Shown one piece after another: positions 17,106-26,697 of a stretch of DNA of 64,000 bases. The stretch's first letter is position 1, and every line of letters begins with the position of its first letter. This stretch comes from Sedimentibacter saalensis (GTDB lineage: Bacteria > Bacillota > Clostridia > Tissierellales > Sedimentibacteraceae), in the NCBI RefSeq assembly GCF_007830175.1, contig NZ_VLKH01000006.1, forward strand, positions 91,253-155,252, written 5' to 3'. The notes beneath the pieces were generated by a model, which saw only the letters and a program-made list of their open reading frames with translations, had not been told where the DNA came from and ran no database searches. Made by a program: the position numbers and the translations under genes.

Positions 17106-18154
17106 TTGCTAAATGTGGTATATGCTAGACATACCAAAAGTATTATGCCGCAGTAGCCTTCAACAGGGTACCAATACTTTACAAGGTTAGAAAAACCAAA
17201 CTGACTTGCCATCAGTGCAGCTACAGTTGATGTTGCAACAACAATTCTTCCCTTGACGGGATTTTTTTGAATATCGGTGATTCGGGCTGCAAATCCATAT
17301 AGGGCACCGACTGAGGTTGTGTAAACTTCAGCTGTAAGAACCAATGCATATAGTATTTGAGCAAAATATGAAATTTTGCCTGCCACATAAATCATGGGAA
17401 CTTCGAGCCCTGCAATTTCAGAAGCGTTGCCTGACAATGCAAGATATATCATTACAGATCCAATACCAAGCCCTAATCCGCCTAATATTGAGCCGTTTCT
17501 AATGGCTTTTTTATTTTGTGCTGAAGCTCCCAGTGGGCCTAACACTGCAATTGAGAGAACAGTATTATAGGAAACGTACAGCACGGCTGATAAAAACCAA
17601 TTATTCATTAATCCGTTCCCTCCTGTGATTATTGCTGCACGAGCAATGTCAGGCGGTGTGTTTACTATTGAAAAAACACTGGTTCCAATAACTGCTGCCA
17701 ATAAAAAAGGAACAACAAAGCTGATAGAATTTATAACACCGTTAATTCCGGTCAGCACTGTTAATGCTGTAAGAACTGCCATTAATATGTTGCCCATGAG
17801 TCCGGGAAAATTCAATTGCTGGGTAAAAAGTGCACCGGTTCCTGCTATCATTGCAGAAAATGATCCGAATAGGAATATGGTTATTATGTAATCAATAACT
17901 TTTCCAATTTGGTTCCCGCTTGAATATAAAATTATCTCAACATGTGAACGGGCATTGAGCTTTTTACCCAAGTCCATAATAATGTAACCGAACAGTATAA
18001 ACATTACCGTTGAAATTAAAAGTCCTGCCAATCCCATTGCACCGAATTTTGAAAAAAATTGAAGCAGTTCCTGCCCGGTAGCAAAGCCTGCTCCAACAAC
18101 AGTTCCTATATAAGTTGCTGCCACTTTTAAAGTTGATACGCCTTTTCTATTCAT
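17102..18154 (-). CDS. YkvI-family membrane transporter
   Basis: 350 residues with about ten hydrophobic helices. The N-terminus has YIGTVVGAGFATGQELLQFF, a glycine-rich first helix typical of YkvI/COG3949 proteins in the APC superfamily, which are thought to carry amino acids or related solutes. Start ATG at 18154 on the minus strand, preceded by GGATGTGATGAG. It is convergent with frlD. Its substrate cannot be told; there is no linked enzyme on the same strand. Confidence 0.8.
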   Translation of the reverse strand: MNRKGVSTLKVAATYIGTVVGAGFATGQELLQFFSKFGAMGLAGLLISTVMFILFGYIIMDLGKKLNARSHVEIILYSSGNQIGKVIDYIITIFLFGSFSAMIAGTGALFTQQLNFPGLMGNILMAVLTALTVLTGINGVINSISFVVPFLLAAVIGTSVFSIVNTPPDIARAAIITGGNGLMNNWFLSAVLYVSYNTVLSIAVLGPLGASAQNKKAIRNGSILGGLGLGIGSVMIYLALSGNASEIAGLEVPMIYVAGKISYFAQILYALVLTAEVYTTSVGALYGFAARITDIQKNPVKGRIVVATSTVAALMASQFGFSNLVKYWYPVEGYCGIILLVCLAYTTFSK

Positions 18155-18330
18155 CTCATCACATCCTAAATTTCATATAATTAATTGTATAGTTAATTTG
18201 ACGTTTTATTACTTCATCAGGAGAGACATATGAAACGTTCCCTGTCTTCAATGAAACAACACAAGGTATAATTTATGCATTTTTCAAATACAAAACAGCA
18301 AGAGGTAAATTATACCAATTACATAAGTGC

Positions 18331-18358
18331 TTGATTTCACTGACTTTTGTGTTATAAT
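18331..18358 (+). promoter_or_regulatory. Promoter of the TRAP operon
   Basis: TTGATT, 16-bp spacer, TATAAT, about 70 bp before the TTG start. Confidence 0.65.
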
Positions 18359-18428
18359 GTCATAAATGCCAATTTGCGGTTATAATTATTAAAATGCAAA
18401 TCCATGAATAAAACACGGAGGTGATTAC

Positions 18429-20462
18429 TTGAAAAAGGATGAAAACAAAAAAACGGAAGACAACTGCATAGATTCTCTTGATGAATTAGTTCATGAGGAA
18501 AAAGAACAGCTGGATATGGAAGCAAAGCAGTTAGTGGAGAAGGTAGATACCGAAAGCAGAGTAAGGGACTATCATGGGCCATGGAAAAATATTATCACTA
18601 TACTTTCAGTACTGTGGGTTGTATTCCAACTATATTACACAACCATTGGCACCATTGAGGCCATTACCTTCAGGGCAATCCATGCAGCCATATTGCTGGT
18701 GTTTTGCTTTTTGCTTTATCCAGCAGCCACGAAGGAAAACAGAAAGAGAAGCAAACCATCCATATTTGATTTTATATTGATATGTCTTACACTTTTTGTG
18801 TTTACATATTTTGTTCTGAATTACAACAGAATAGCTCTGACCGGTGGCTTTGTATCTGATTTTGAAAATATTATTGGTTTAATTGCAATCATTTTGGCTT
18901 TTTTTGCAGCAAAAAGAGCAACCGGCGGACTAGTTTGGCTTTCAGCAATATTTCTTGCATATAATTTTATTGGAAGAATGGTACCTGGAACTTTAGGGCA
19001 CGGAGGATTTTCACTGCCAAGAATAATAGGACACATGTTTTGGGGCAGTCAGGGTATATTCGGTAGCGGAATAGGAGTTTCAGCAACATACATATTTGTA
19101 TTTATTGTATTTGGAGCATTCTTGAACTTAAGCGGTTTCAGCCGTCTGGCTAACAATATTTCCCTGGCAATGGTGGGAAGATCGGCAGGAGGACCTGCAA
19201 AGGTGTCTGTGGTAGTTTCCGGCCTCATGGGAATGATAAACGGATCCGCTGTTGCCAATGTGGCAACCACGGGAATAATAACAATACCTATGATGAAGGA
19301 TACAGGCTATAAGGCTGAGTTTGCCGGAGCAGTTGAGGCTGCAGCCTCAACCGGAGGACAGTTTCTTCCGCCGGTAATGGGAGCAGTTGCTTTTCTTATG
19401 GCAGAGTTCACAGGAGAATCTTACTCAGTTGTTGCCATGGCAGCAGCTGTACCTGCTGTGCTTTACTACTTCGGAATGCTTATGGCAGTTCATTTTGAAG
19501 CAAAGAAACTTGGGCTTAAGGGCATCGACAAGGAAAATATCCCTGATGCACTAAAGGTTCTGAAAAATGACGGGCACCTCATTGCGCCGCTCATATCACT
19601 TCTAGGGTTTATGGGTATGGGATATACACCTTTATTCGCTTGTGTTGTATCCATATTTGTTACAATAGGGGCAAGCTACTTAAGAAAGCATACCCGAATG
19701 GGTCTCAAGACTATAATCAAGGCATGTGAGGATGGCGTCAGGGGAGTCATAAGCGTAGGAGTAAGCTGTGTTATCATAGGTCTCATTGTAGGAACGGTAT
19801 CACTAACGGGACTTGGACTTAAATTTGGTTATATAATGCTCAGAGTTGTAGGACCGGGGGAACTTCTTAAAGCTGGAATTATGGTTGCAATTATGAGCAT
19901 CATACTTGGAATGGGTGTTCCTGGAATTGCTGCTTATGTTATAGTAACAGCAGTTGCTGTACCTGTCATGATTCAGGTTGGTTCACTTCCTATTCCGGCA
20001 CATTTGTTCTGCCTTATGTATGCATCTTTGTCAAATATAACACCTCCTGTGGCCATGTCTGTTTATGTTGCTTCAGGTATTGCAAAATCTGACTTTACCA
20101 AGACAGGTATTTTAGCCTGTATGGTGGGATTGTCCGGATTCCTTCTGCCTTTCTTTTTCCTGCTAAACCCCATTCTTCTATTGGGAGTAGCACCTGAAGG
20201 TACCGAGATACTCCAGATTGCAATTGCTATAGTAGGAGCAGCAGCAGGGATAATATTCCTTTCAGCAGGAACCCAGGGCTGGTACCTTAGAAAAAGTGGA
20301 TATTTTGAAAGGATTATTTTTATAGCAGTAGGGCTTTTGATGATACATCCAAGCAGCGGTACAGATATTGTTGGTGTTGCCATGGCTGGTCTGATTACTC
20401 TTTATCAGCTATATATGAATAAAAATGACAAAAAAATTATATTTCAAGGAGAAGAGAAATGA
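18429..20462 (+). CDS. TRAP transporter fused permease (TAXI type)
   Basis: 677 residues. A soluble charged N-terminus (about 1-55) is followed by some 17-18 membrane helices: the small DctQ-like subunit fused to the large DctM-like subunit. Motifs such as SGLMGMINGSAVANVATTG and AAASTGGQFLPPVMGAVAF are typical of the large subunit. Start is TTG 18429, 4-5 nt after a near-perfect GGAGGTGA. It works with the binding protein whose gene overlaps by 4 bp, importing an organic acid with a sodium or proton gradient. Substrate unknown. Confidence 0.9.
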   Translation: MKKDENKKTEDNCIDSLDELVHEEKEQLDMEAKQLVEKVDTESRVRDYHGPWKNIITILSVLWVVFQLYYTTIGTIEAITFRAIHAAILLVFCFLLYPAATKENRKRSKPSIFDFILICLTLFVFTYFVLNYNRIALTGGFVSDFENIIGLIAIILAFFAAKRATGGLVWLSAIFLAYNFIGRMVPGTLGHGGFSLPRIIGHMFWGSQGIFGSGIGVSATYIFVFIVFGAFLNLSGFSRLANNISLAMVGRSAGGPAKVSVVVSGLMGMINGSAVANVATTGIITIPMMKDTGYKAEFAGAVEAAASTGGQFLPPVMGAVAFLMAEFTGESYSVVAMAAAVPAVLYYFGMLMAVHFEAKKLGLKGIDKENIPDALKVLKNDGHLIAPLISLLGFMGMGYTPLFACVVSIFVTIGASYLRKHTRMGLKTIIKACEDGVRGVISVGVSCVIIGLIVGTVSLTGLGLKFGYIMLRVVGPGELLKAGIMVAIMSIILGMGVPGIAAYVIVTAVAVPVMIQVGSLPIPAHLFCLMYASLSNITPPVAMSVYVASGIAKSDFTKTGILACMVGLSGFLLPFFFLLNPILLLGVAPEGTEILQIAIAIVGAAAGIIFLSAGTQGWYLRKSGYFERIIFIAVGLLMIHPSSGTDIVGVAMAGLITLYQLYMNKNDKKIIFQGEEK

Positions 20463-21433
20463 AAAAATCAGTTGCATTAATTTTAATACTGGCTATGGTT
20501 CTTAGCCTTCTTGTGGGCTGCAGCAGCTCAACAGGTAAAGAAGAAAATGTCTACCTTAAATTCCCTACGGCGTCTACATCAGGAGCAATTTATCCCATAG
20601 GTGCAGCAATTGCTAATCTGTGGAGTGAAAAAATAGAAGGTTTAACTGTTTCAGCGGAGGCATCAAACGGCGGTGTACAGAACCTTGGACTTGTTGCAAC
20701 CGGAGAAGCCCAGCTGGGTGTTGCTGTAACAAGCATACTAAGTGATCAGAAAAACGGAAAAGGTGTATTTGAAGGCAAACAATATGACGGAATGAGAATT
20801 CTTACAGCCCTTTATTCAAACTACAATCAGGTTGTTGTATCGGGAGATTCAGGCATTGAGACATTAAAGGATATTAAAGGAAAGGTATTTGCACCGGGTG
20901 CACCGGGAAGCACACCGGAAGTTGAGACTAAACTCCATCTCTCAGCAGCAGGAGTTAATTATCCTGATGATTTTAATGCACAGTTTGTAAGCTTTACTGA
21001 AGCCATTGACCTCATAAGAAACAAGCAGCTTGACGGCGCTTGGATTCAATCCGGAATCCCTACATCTGCAGTTACTGAAATTTGTGCGACTGCAGGAGGT
21101 AAACTCATATCATTAGATGAAGATGTTATTGAAAAACTCACAAACGAATATCCTTGGTACAACAGAGATATTATACCAGCAGGAACATATGAGGGACAGA
21201 CTGAGGATGTTGTGACTACAAGCATAGTTATTACAATATTTGTGGATGAGAGTGTACCTGAGGACAAAGTATATGAAATGACAAAGGTACTGTGGGAAAA
21301 TATAGAATCTTTAAAAGGCACTCATAATGCAATCAAGAATATTAAAATTGAGGATGCAGTTAAAAACCTGGCAGACATTCCATTACACGATGGGGCTGCA
21401 AGATATTACAAAGAGGCAGGCGTTTTAAAATAA
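20459..21433 (+). CDS. TAXI-family TRAP solute-binding lipoprotein
   Basis: 324 residues, lipobox LLVGC (about residue 20). Mature part starts with TASTSGAIYPIGAAIANLWS and has EASNGGVQNLGLVATGEAQLG and FAPGAPGSTPEV, the TAXI (TRAP-associated extracytoplasmic immunogenic) pattern. Overlaps the permease gene (ATGA), so translation is coupled. TAXI proteins bind dicarboxylates, 2-oxoacids or amino acids; no residue here decides which. Confidence 0.9.
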   Translation: MKKSVALILILAMVLSLLVGCSSSTGKEENVYLKFPTASTSGAIYPIGAAIANLWSEKIEGLTVSAEASNGGVQNLGLVATGEAQLGVAVTSILSDQKNGKGVFEGKQYDGMRILTALYSNYNQVVVSGDSGIETLKDIKGKVFAPGAPGSTPEVETKLHLSAAGVNYPDDFNAQFVSFTEAIDLIRNKQLDGAWIQSGIPTSAVTEICATAGGKLISLDEDVIEKLTNEYPWYNRDIIPAGTYEGQTEDVVTTSIVITIFVDESVPEDKVYEMTKVLWENIESLKGTHNAIKNIKIEDAVKNLADIPLHDGAARYYKEAGVLK

Positions 21434-21459
21434 ATTTTATTCAGCAAGGGTGTGATGAC

Positions 21460-22620
21460 ATGAAACAGCTGGTTTCTATAAAACACGGCTATGAACCGGC
21501 AAAGATGGCATATGATGCCATTAAGAGAGTATTTGTTGACGATGCTAAGGGTAAAAAAGTTCTTCTCAAGCCTAATGCTGGCAGAAAGGGGAAGGCCAAT
21601 ACAGCACTGTGCACATCTCCTGAAGTTATCAGGGGAGTTATACGCTTCTTTAAGGATCAGGATGCAGGTGAAATACTTGTTGGAGACGGTGCGCTCTGGG
21701 GTGTAGATGTTCATGAGGCTATGGAAATGGCTGGAATCACCAATGTTTGTATTGAGGAGAATGTTGACTTTGTAAACCTGGATGATTATCCTCCTGTTAC
21801 CAAGGAAATTGAGAACGGGATAATGGTTGACAAACTGCGCTTCAGCTCATTACCATTTCAAATGGATTTTGTTGTATCAATACCCGTAATCAAAACTCAT
21901 ATGTATACCGGTGCGACCTTGGGAATCAAAAATATGAAAGGCTGCCTTTATCGTATGGAAAAAACAATTCTGCACAGGATTGATAAGCCTAATCCACAGC
22001 CGGAGAAGGGAAAGTGTCTTGATATAGGAATTGGAGATATGTCAACAGTGCTTCTTCCGAATTACGTGGTATTGGACGGCACTACATGTATGGAGGGCTT
22101 TGGACCGGCAGTAGGAAACACAATAAATCTGGATCTGGTTGTCGCAAGCAAGGACCCTACAGCTGCAGATTACGTAGGAATGTCTCTGATGGGAATGGAA
22201 CCTGCTTCAGTTTCTCATGTGAATATTGTTCAGGAAAGATGCGGCACGTCATCCTATGAGGAAATAGTTGCTGAGCCTGATGATTACCTTAAGTATGCAA
22301 AGAAATTTCAAACCGCTGATATGACAAGACTTTCAAATCTCTATCCATATATTGATGTCATTGAGAAGGGGACATGCAGTGCCTGCAGCGCAACAATAAT
22401 GGCCTTTATTAAAAATCACGGCAGCAAATTTGATGACAACAACAGACTTGTTTTAGCTACAGGGAAAGACCTGGAGGCTGAAGATCTTCTCAAGGAGTGT
22501 CTGGTGCTTGTTGGTAACTGCGCAGGTCAATCAGGAAACGGATTGCCATTTTGCAAGGGATGTCCGCCTGTTGGTTCAGGAATACTGAAGTTTATAGAAG
22601 ATCAAAAAAATAATGATTAG
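21460..22620 (+). CDS. DUF362 family protein
   Basis: 386 residues. DUF362 core at about 10-230 (LLKPNAGRKG, IPVIKTHMYTGATLGIKNMKG). A Cys-rich C-terminus carries CSAC (about 308-311) and three further cysteines (NCAGQ...FCKGCPP, about 350-370), possible metal or Fe-S ligands, though no classical 2x4Fe4S ferredoxin domain is fused. It lies 26 bp behind the TRAP genes, in one operon, so it probably acts on the imported compound. Biochemical function of DUF362 is not established. Confidence 0.78.
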   Translation: MKQLVSIKHGYEPAKMAYDAIKRVFVDDAKGKKVLLKPNAGRKGKANTALCTSPEVIRGVIRFFKDQDAGEILVGDGALWGVDVHEAMEMAGITNVCIEENVDFVNLDDYPPVTKEIENGIMVDKLRFSSLPFQMDFVVSIPVIKTHMYTGATLGIKNMKGCLYRMEKTILHRIDKPNPQPEKGKCLDIGIGDMSTVLLPNYVVLDGTTCMEGFGPAVGNTINLDLVVASKDPTAADYVGMSLMGMEPASVSHVNIVQERCGTSSYEEIVAEPDDYLKYAKKFQTADMTRLSNLYPYIDVIEKGTCSACSATIMAFIKNHGSKFDDNNRLVLATGKDLEAEDLLKECLVLVGNCAGQSGNGLPFCKGCPPVGSGILKFIEDQKNND

Positions 22621-22649
22621 ACTATTGAATATTATTGAACTAACAACAA

Positions 22650-22675
22650 CGGGCGGGCACAAGACCCGCCCCTAC
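22650..22675 (+). repeat. Family B right hairpin
   Basis: CGGGCGGGCACAAGACCCGC followed by CCCTAC; a family C fragment (GGGGACGATTCC) lies at 22759. No gene in 22621-22885. Confidence 0.6.
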
Positions 22676-22791
22676 GCTTTGATGAATTGGACATTTGGCG
22701 GTGAACAAGAACCATGTTATGTAATATGTTAAATTAATTTAATAGCATCAGTTTGGCAGGGGACGATTCCTCTGTCTTATTTTATTTATGG

Positions 22792-22819
22792 TTGATAATA
22801 AATAAAAATATGTTATAAT
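22792..22819 (+). promoter_or_regulatory. Promoter of mnmH
   Basis: TTGATA, 16-bp spacer, TATAAT. Confidence 0.65.
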
Positions 22820-22885
22820 TAAAAACGCAAATTAAACTATAGAGAGAATTTTTTTTCTAAAAGTAGAAATGAAAGGAATACATAC

Positions 22886-23923
22886 TTGAATACATTGAAA
22901 TACACTGAAGCAAAAGAGAAATTTTTTTTCATAGATGTAAGGAGTCCTTCGGAATATGAGGATGATACAATAACAGGTGCCATAAATATACCCCTGATGA
23001 CTGACGAGGAACGAAAGCTTATAGGTACCACTTATGTCCAGGTTGGTAAGACAGAGGCCAAAAGGCTTGGAGTAAATCTCATTTCTCCAAAAATGCCTGA
23101 AATGTTTGAACAGGTAATAGATTTAAAATATAAGCACGGGCAGCTTGCAGCATTTTGTGCAAGAGGAGGCTACAGAAGCACTTACTTTGCATCTGTGTTC
23201 AGTTCAATTGGCATACCCGTTTTCCAGTTAGAAGGCGGATATAAAAGTTATCGCAGCGAAGTTATTGATGCACTTCCAAAACTCAACGACAAAATCAATT
23301 ATATTATGCTTAATGGAAATACTGGTGTCGGTAAAACAAATATTCTGCAAAGTCTAAGAAATCTCGGATGTTCAGTCTTGGACCTGGAGGGTGCTGCAAA
23401 TCACAGGGGTTCCATGCTTGGAAGCATTGGTATAGGCAAATGCAATTCTCAGAAAAAATTTGAAACAAAGATTTATGATCAATTGATTAAAGCAGATGAT
23501 AATTTCGTGTTTGTTGAAGCTGAGAGCCAAAAAATAGGAAGCGTATCAATACCGAAATTCATTTCTGATAAAATGAGAAATGGAGTTCAGATTTTCATTG
23601 AAGCTGATATTCAAGACAGGATAGTAAACCTGAAGAAAGATTACACCATAAGTGATGACTGGATTTCAGAATCAATAAGAGCCATGGACATGCTCAATAA
23701 ATATATTTCCAAAGACAGACTGGAATTATTGAAGAATGAAATTTCTATGGGAAATTTCGATTTTGTTGCAAGGGAACTCATGGAAAAATACTACGACCCA
23801 ATGTACAATTTTAAGTCTGACAAGATTAACTATGCTGCCAAATTTAAAACAAGCACAGACAGTGACAGAACAGCAATGGAAATACTAAAATGGTACGAAA
23901 AGGACGTAAAAACAAAACAATAG
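22886..23923 (+). CDS. mnmH: tRNA 2-selenouridine synthase (SelU/MnmH)
   Basis: 345 residues. N-terminal rhodanese domain (about 1-125) with the active-site loop FCARGGYRS (Cys91), then a P-loop domain with NGNTGVGKT (about 143-151). This two-domain layout is specific to MnmH, which uses selenophosphate to convert 2-thiouridine at wobble position 34 of Lys/Glu/Gln tRNAs to 2-selenouridine via a geranylated intermediate. TTG 22886 is used as start, 9 nt after GAAAGGA; no good ATG exists nearby. Its presence implies selenophosphate synthetase elsewhere in the genome. Confidence 0.9.
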   Translation: MNTLKYTEAKEKFFFIDVRSPSEYEDDTITGAINIPLMTDEERKLIGTTYVQVGKTEAKRLGVNLISPKMPEMFEQVIDLKYKHGQLAAFCARGGYRSTYFASVFSSIGIPVFQLEGGYKSYRSEVIDALPKLNDKINYIMLNGNTGVGKTNILQSLRNLGCSVLDLEGAANHRGSMLGSIGIGKCNSQKKFETKIYDQLIKADDNFVFVEAESQKIGSVSIPKFISDKMRNGVQIFIEADIQDRIVNLKKDYTISDDWISESIRAMDMLNKYISKDRLELLKNEISMGNFDFVARELMEKYYDPMYNFKSDKINYAAKFKTSTDSDRTAMEILKWYEKDVKTKQ

Positions 23924-23970
23924 TCAAGTAAAATATGTATTTTATGAATATATAGACTAATAGTAGAAAA

Positions 23971-24006
23971 AATATGCGCAGAACAATTTGTCCGCATATT
24001 TTTTTT
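23971..24006 (+). terminator. Terminator after mnmH
   Basis: AATATGCG / CGCATATT stem followed by TTTTTT. Confidence 0.75.
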
Positions 24007-24056
24007 ATAGTTGTAAATACTATACGAAGAAAAAATGCATTTTATAAAAATAATGC

Positions 24057-24085
24057 TTGATAATTATCAAACTATGTTTTATAAT
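24057..24085 (+). promoter_or_regulatory. Promoter of flavoprotein reductase 1
   Basis: TTGATA, 17-bp spacer, TATAAT; predicted start near 24092 leaves a short leader and rules out upstream in-frame start codons. Confidence 0.7.
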
Positions 24086-24133
24086 GAATTCGTTCACAGA
24101 ACGTGTTCACTGAAAACAATTGGAGGAGTATTC

Positions 24134-26062
24134 ATGAAAAAAATGAAGAGAGTATTAAGCATCATCCTGGTTGTTGCTATGGTATTTAGCATCGTTGGAT
24201 GTGCGAAGACACAAACACCAGAAGAGCCAAAGGTTGAAGCAATATTCAAACCTGGAACTTATGAAGGAGAAGCTGATGGCTTCCATGGAAAGATTATAGC
24301 TAAAGTTACTGTTACTGAAACAGAGATAACTGATATTACTGTAGAACATACTGAAACTGCAGGTCTTGGGGACAAGGCAGTTGAAAAAATTGTTCTTGGA
24401 GTAAAAGAAACTGACTCACTTAACGTGCCAATGGTATCAGGTGCAACATATTCAAGCACAGGTATCCTGGCAGCGATCACAGCTGCTTTAGAAAAAGCAG
24501 GTGCTGATATTGAAGCTTTGAAAAATAAAGAAGTTGAAGGCGCAAAAGCTGCAGAAGATGTTGAAAAAACAGCTGACGTTATAATAGTTGGTGCCGGCGG
24601 AGCAGGTCTTGCAGCAGCAGTAACAGCTCACCAGAATGGTGCTTCTGTAATAGTTATTGAAAAAATGCCTCAGGTTGGAGGAAATACAATTATTTCCGGT
24701 TCAGCATTCAATTCAGCTGACCCAGACAGACAGGCAACTTTGGAAATGACTGATCTTGAAAAGAAGACTGTTGAAGGAATCATTGCTGCAGAACAAACTG
24801 ATCCGATAGTAAAAGAGTGGCAGGCAACATTGAAGACAGAATATGAAGCATATCTTGCTTCAGGAAAAACAACATTGTTTGACTCACCAACACTCCACAA
24901 ACTTCAGACATACAACGGCGGAGATAAGCAGGGCAAGCCTGAACTTATAAGCACATTTACTGACAATACACTTCCTGCTATTCAGTGGCTTGAAAGCCTG
25001 GGAATGGAATTCAAGGACTCTGTATTTACAGTTCTTGGAGCACTTTGGAACAGATCACATAAACCTGTAAAACCACTTGGAACAGGATATATCGAAACAT
25101 ATATGAATTATATTGAAGCTAACAAAAACGACATAGAAATAATGGTTGATACAACTGCTAAAAGCTTCATCGTTGATAACGGCGCTGTTACAGGCGTTAA
25201 TGCTGAATTCGGCGGAGCAAAAGTTACACTTCATGCAAACAAAGGTGTAATACTTGCAGCAGGCGGTTTCGGTGCTAACGTAGATATGCGTGAAGAATAC
25301 AATACATTGTGGCCTTCACTGAAAAATGTTAAGACTACTAACCAGTCAGGAGCTACTGGAGACGGTACTGTAATGGCAGAAGAAATCGGAGCATCATTGA
25401 TCGGAATGGAATATATTCAGCTTCTTCCAATGGGAGATCCTGTAACAGGAAGTCTTAGCGGAAACATTGAGCAGGGAGTTCAAAATCGTATATTTGTTAA
25501 CAAAGATGGAAACAGATTTGTTGACGAAGGAGCAAGAAGAGACGTTATGACTCAGGCTCTTATGAAACAAACTGATGCTTATATGTGGGTTATAGTTGAC
25601 CAGCATTCATACCCAACTGGAGACACTAAGAACAACTTCAACGAAACAATTGACGATTTAGTTGCAGCTGGAAGAGCATTCAAGGGAAACACTCTTGAAG
25701 AACTTGCAGCACAAATCGGTGTTGACCCAGCAAACCTGGTAAACTCAGTTGATACATTCAACAAAGCAGTAGACGGAACAGTATCTGATGAGTTCGGAAG
25801 AACATTGTTTGCTGATAAAATTGATACAGCTCCATTCTATGCAGGCGCTCGTGTTCCAACAGTTCACCACACAATGGGTGGAGTTGAAATCACACCATCT
25901 GCACAGGTTTTAGATAAAGACGGCAACATTATAAAAGGACTTTACGCTGCAGGTGAAGTTACCGGAGGAATCCACGGAACTAACAGACTTGGCGGAAATG
26001 CATTGGCTGACATAGCTGTATTCGGAAGAATCGCAGGCGAAAGCGCAGCTTTGGCAAAATAA
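24134..26062 (+). CDS. Secreted FMN/FAD reductase (flavocytochrome c/fumarate reductase-like)
   Basis: 642 residues. Lipobox FSIVGC (about residue 21). FMN-binding domain (about 40-120) with SGAT (VSGATYSST), the ApbE flavinylation motif whose Thr carries covalent FMN. FAD domain starts DVIIVGAGGAGLAAA and includes MPQVGGNTIISG, EGARRD, HHTMGGV and TNRLGGNALAD, the fumarate/urocanate-reductase active-site blocks. It should take electrons from the membrane and reduce an extracellular acceptor; the acceptor is unknown. Start ATG 24134 (SD GGAGGAG) is set by the signal peptide and promoter. Paralogue at 62091. Confidence 0.88.
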   Translation: MKKMKRVLSIILVVAMVFSIVGCAKTQTPEEPKVEAIFKPGTYEGEADGFHGKIIAKVTVTETEITDITVEHTETAGLGDKAVEKIVLGVKETDSLNVPMVSGATYSSTGILAAITAALEKAGADIEALKNKEVEGAKAAEDVEKTADVIIVGAGGAGLAAAVTAHQNGASVIVIEKMPQVGGNTIISGSAFNSADPDRQATLEMTDLEKKTVEGIIAAEQTDPIVKEWQATLKTEYEAYLASGKTTLFDSPTLHKLQTYNGGDKQGKPELISTFTDNTLPAIQWLESLGMEFKDSVFTVLGALWNRSHKPVKPLGTGYIETYMNYIEANKNDIEIMVDTTAKSFIVDNGAVTGVNAEFGGAKVTLHANKGVILAAGGFGANVDMREEYNTLWPSLKNVKTTNQSGATGDGTVMAEEIGASLIGMEYIQLLPMGDPVTGSLSGNIEQGVQNRIFVNKDGNRFVDEGARRDVMTQALMKQTDAYMWVIVDQHSYPTGDTKNNFNETIDDLVAAGRAFKGNTLEELAAQIGVDPANLVNSVDTFNKAVDGTVSDEFGRTLFADKIDTAPFYAGARVPTVHHTMGGVEITPSAQVLDKDGNIIKGLYAAGEVTGGIHGTNRLGGNALADIAVFGRIAGESAALAK

Positions 26063-26074
26063 TATCACTTGATA

Positions 26075-26116
26075 CCCCCGGTTGCGGAGCTTAAGCTACG
26101 TGGCCGGGGTTTCTTA
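26075..26116 (+). terminator. Terminator after flavoprotein reductase 1
   Basis: CCCCGG / CCGGGG outer stem with an AGCTTAAGCT inner palindrome, then TTTCTT. Confidence 0.7.
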
Positions 26117-26248
26117 TTGTTATAAATTTAGTGTTTTATGATTAAAACTTGTATTTTGGGGTATATATTATAATAGAAAAGCTGAATATTTGTTCAGTTT
26201 TTTTGCTCGTAAATCTTGGCTAAATTTTTTTAAAAGGAGATGTTAAAT

Positions 26249-26692
26249 ATGTCAGGATTAGTACCGTTCAACAAAAGAAGAGATTTGCTGAATACAAACT
26301 TTGGAGATTTCAGCAACATGGTGGATGACTTTTTCAGTGAAGGATTTCCATTTGGAAGAAATCTAGAAAAAGATACATTCAAACTTGATGTTCAGGAAAA
26401 GGAAAATGAGTATCTTGTTGAAGCAGAACTTCCCGGTGTTAAGAAAGAGGAAATAAATCTGGAATTAAACCAGGGAAGGCTTACAATTACCGTTAAGAAA
26501 GAAGAAAAGGTAGAAGAGGAAAAGAAAAATTACATCCACAGAGAAAGACGTTCAAGCTCCATGAGCAGAAGCGTATATTTGTCGGACACAAAGACAGAAG
26601 GTGTAAAAGCAGCCCTCAATGAAGGTGTCTTGACCATTACAGTACCAAAAGAGCCAAAACAAAATATGTCAAACAAAATAAATATTGATTAA
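26249..26692 (+). CDS. Small heat shock protein, Hsp20 family
   Basis: 147 residues with an alpha-crystallin domain at about 43-140: FKLDVQEKENEYLVEAELPG, LTITVKKE, and the C-terminal GVLTITVPK. ATP-independent holdase chaperone of the cytosol. ATG 26249 lies 9 nt after AAGGAG, whereas in-frame ATG 26240 abuts it; family members also start MSGLVPF. No CIRCE element is visible, so HrcA control is not supported. Confidence 0.93.
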   Translation: MSGLVPFNKRRDLLNTNFGDFSNMVDDFFSEGFPFGRNLEKDTFKLDVQEKENEYLVEAELPGVKKEEINLELNQGRLTITVKKEEKVEEEKKNYIHRERRSSSMSRSVYLSDTKTEGVKAALNEGVLTITVPKEPKQNMSNKINID

Positions 26693-26697
26693 TTGAA

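Noticed and set aside
16974..17156. 60-residue open frame overlapping the frlD end
   Set aside because: Covers a family B/C repeat and the 3' end of the opposite-strand permease; no support as a gene.
26140..26248. CIRCE or other heat-shock operator before hsp20
   Set aside because: No inverted repeat of the CIRCE type is present.
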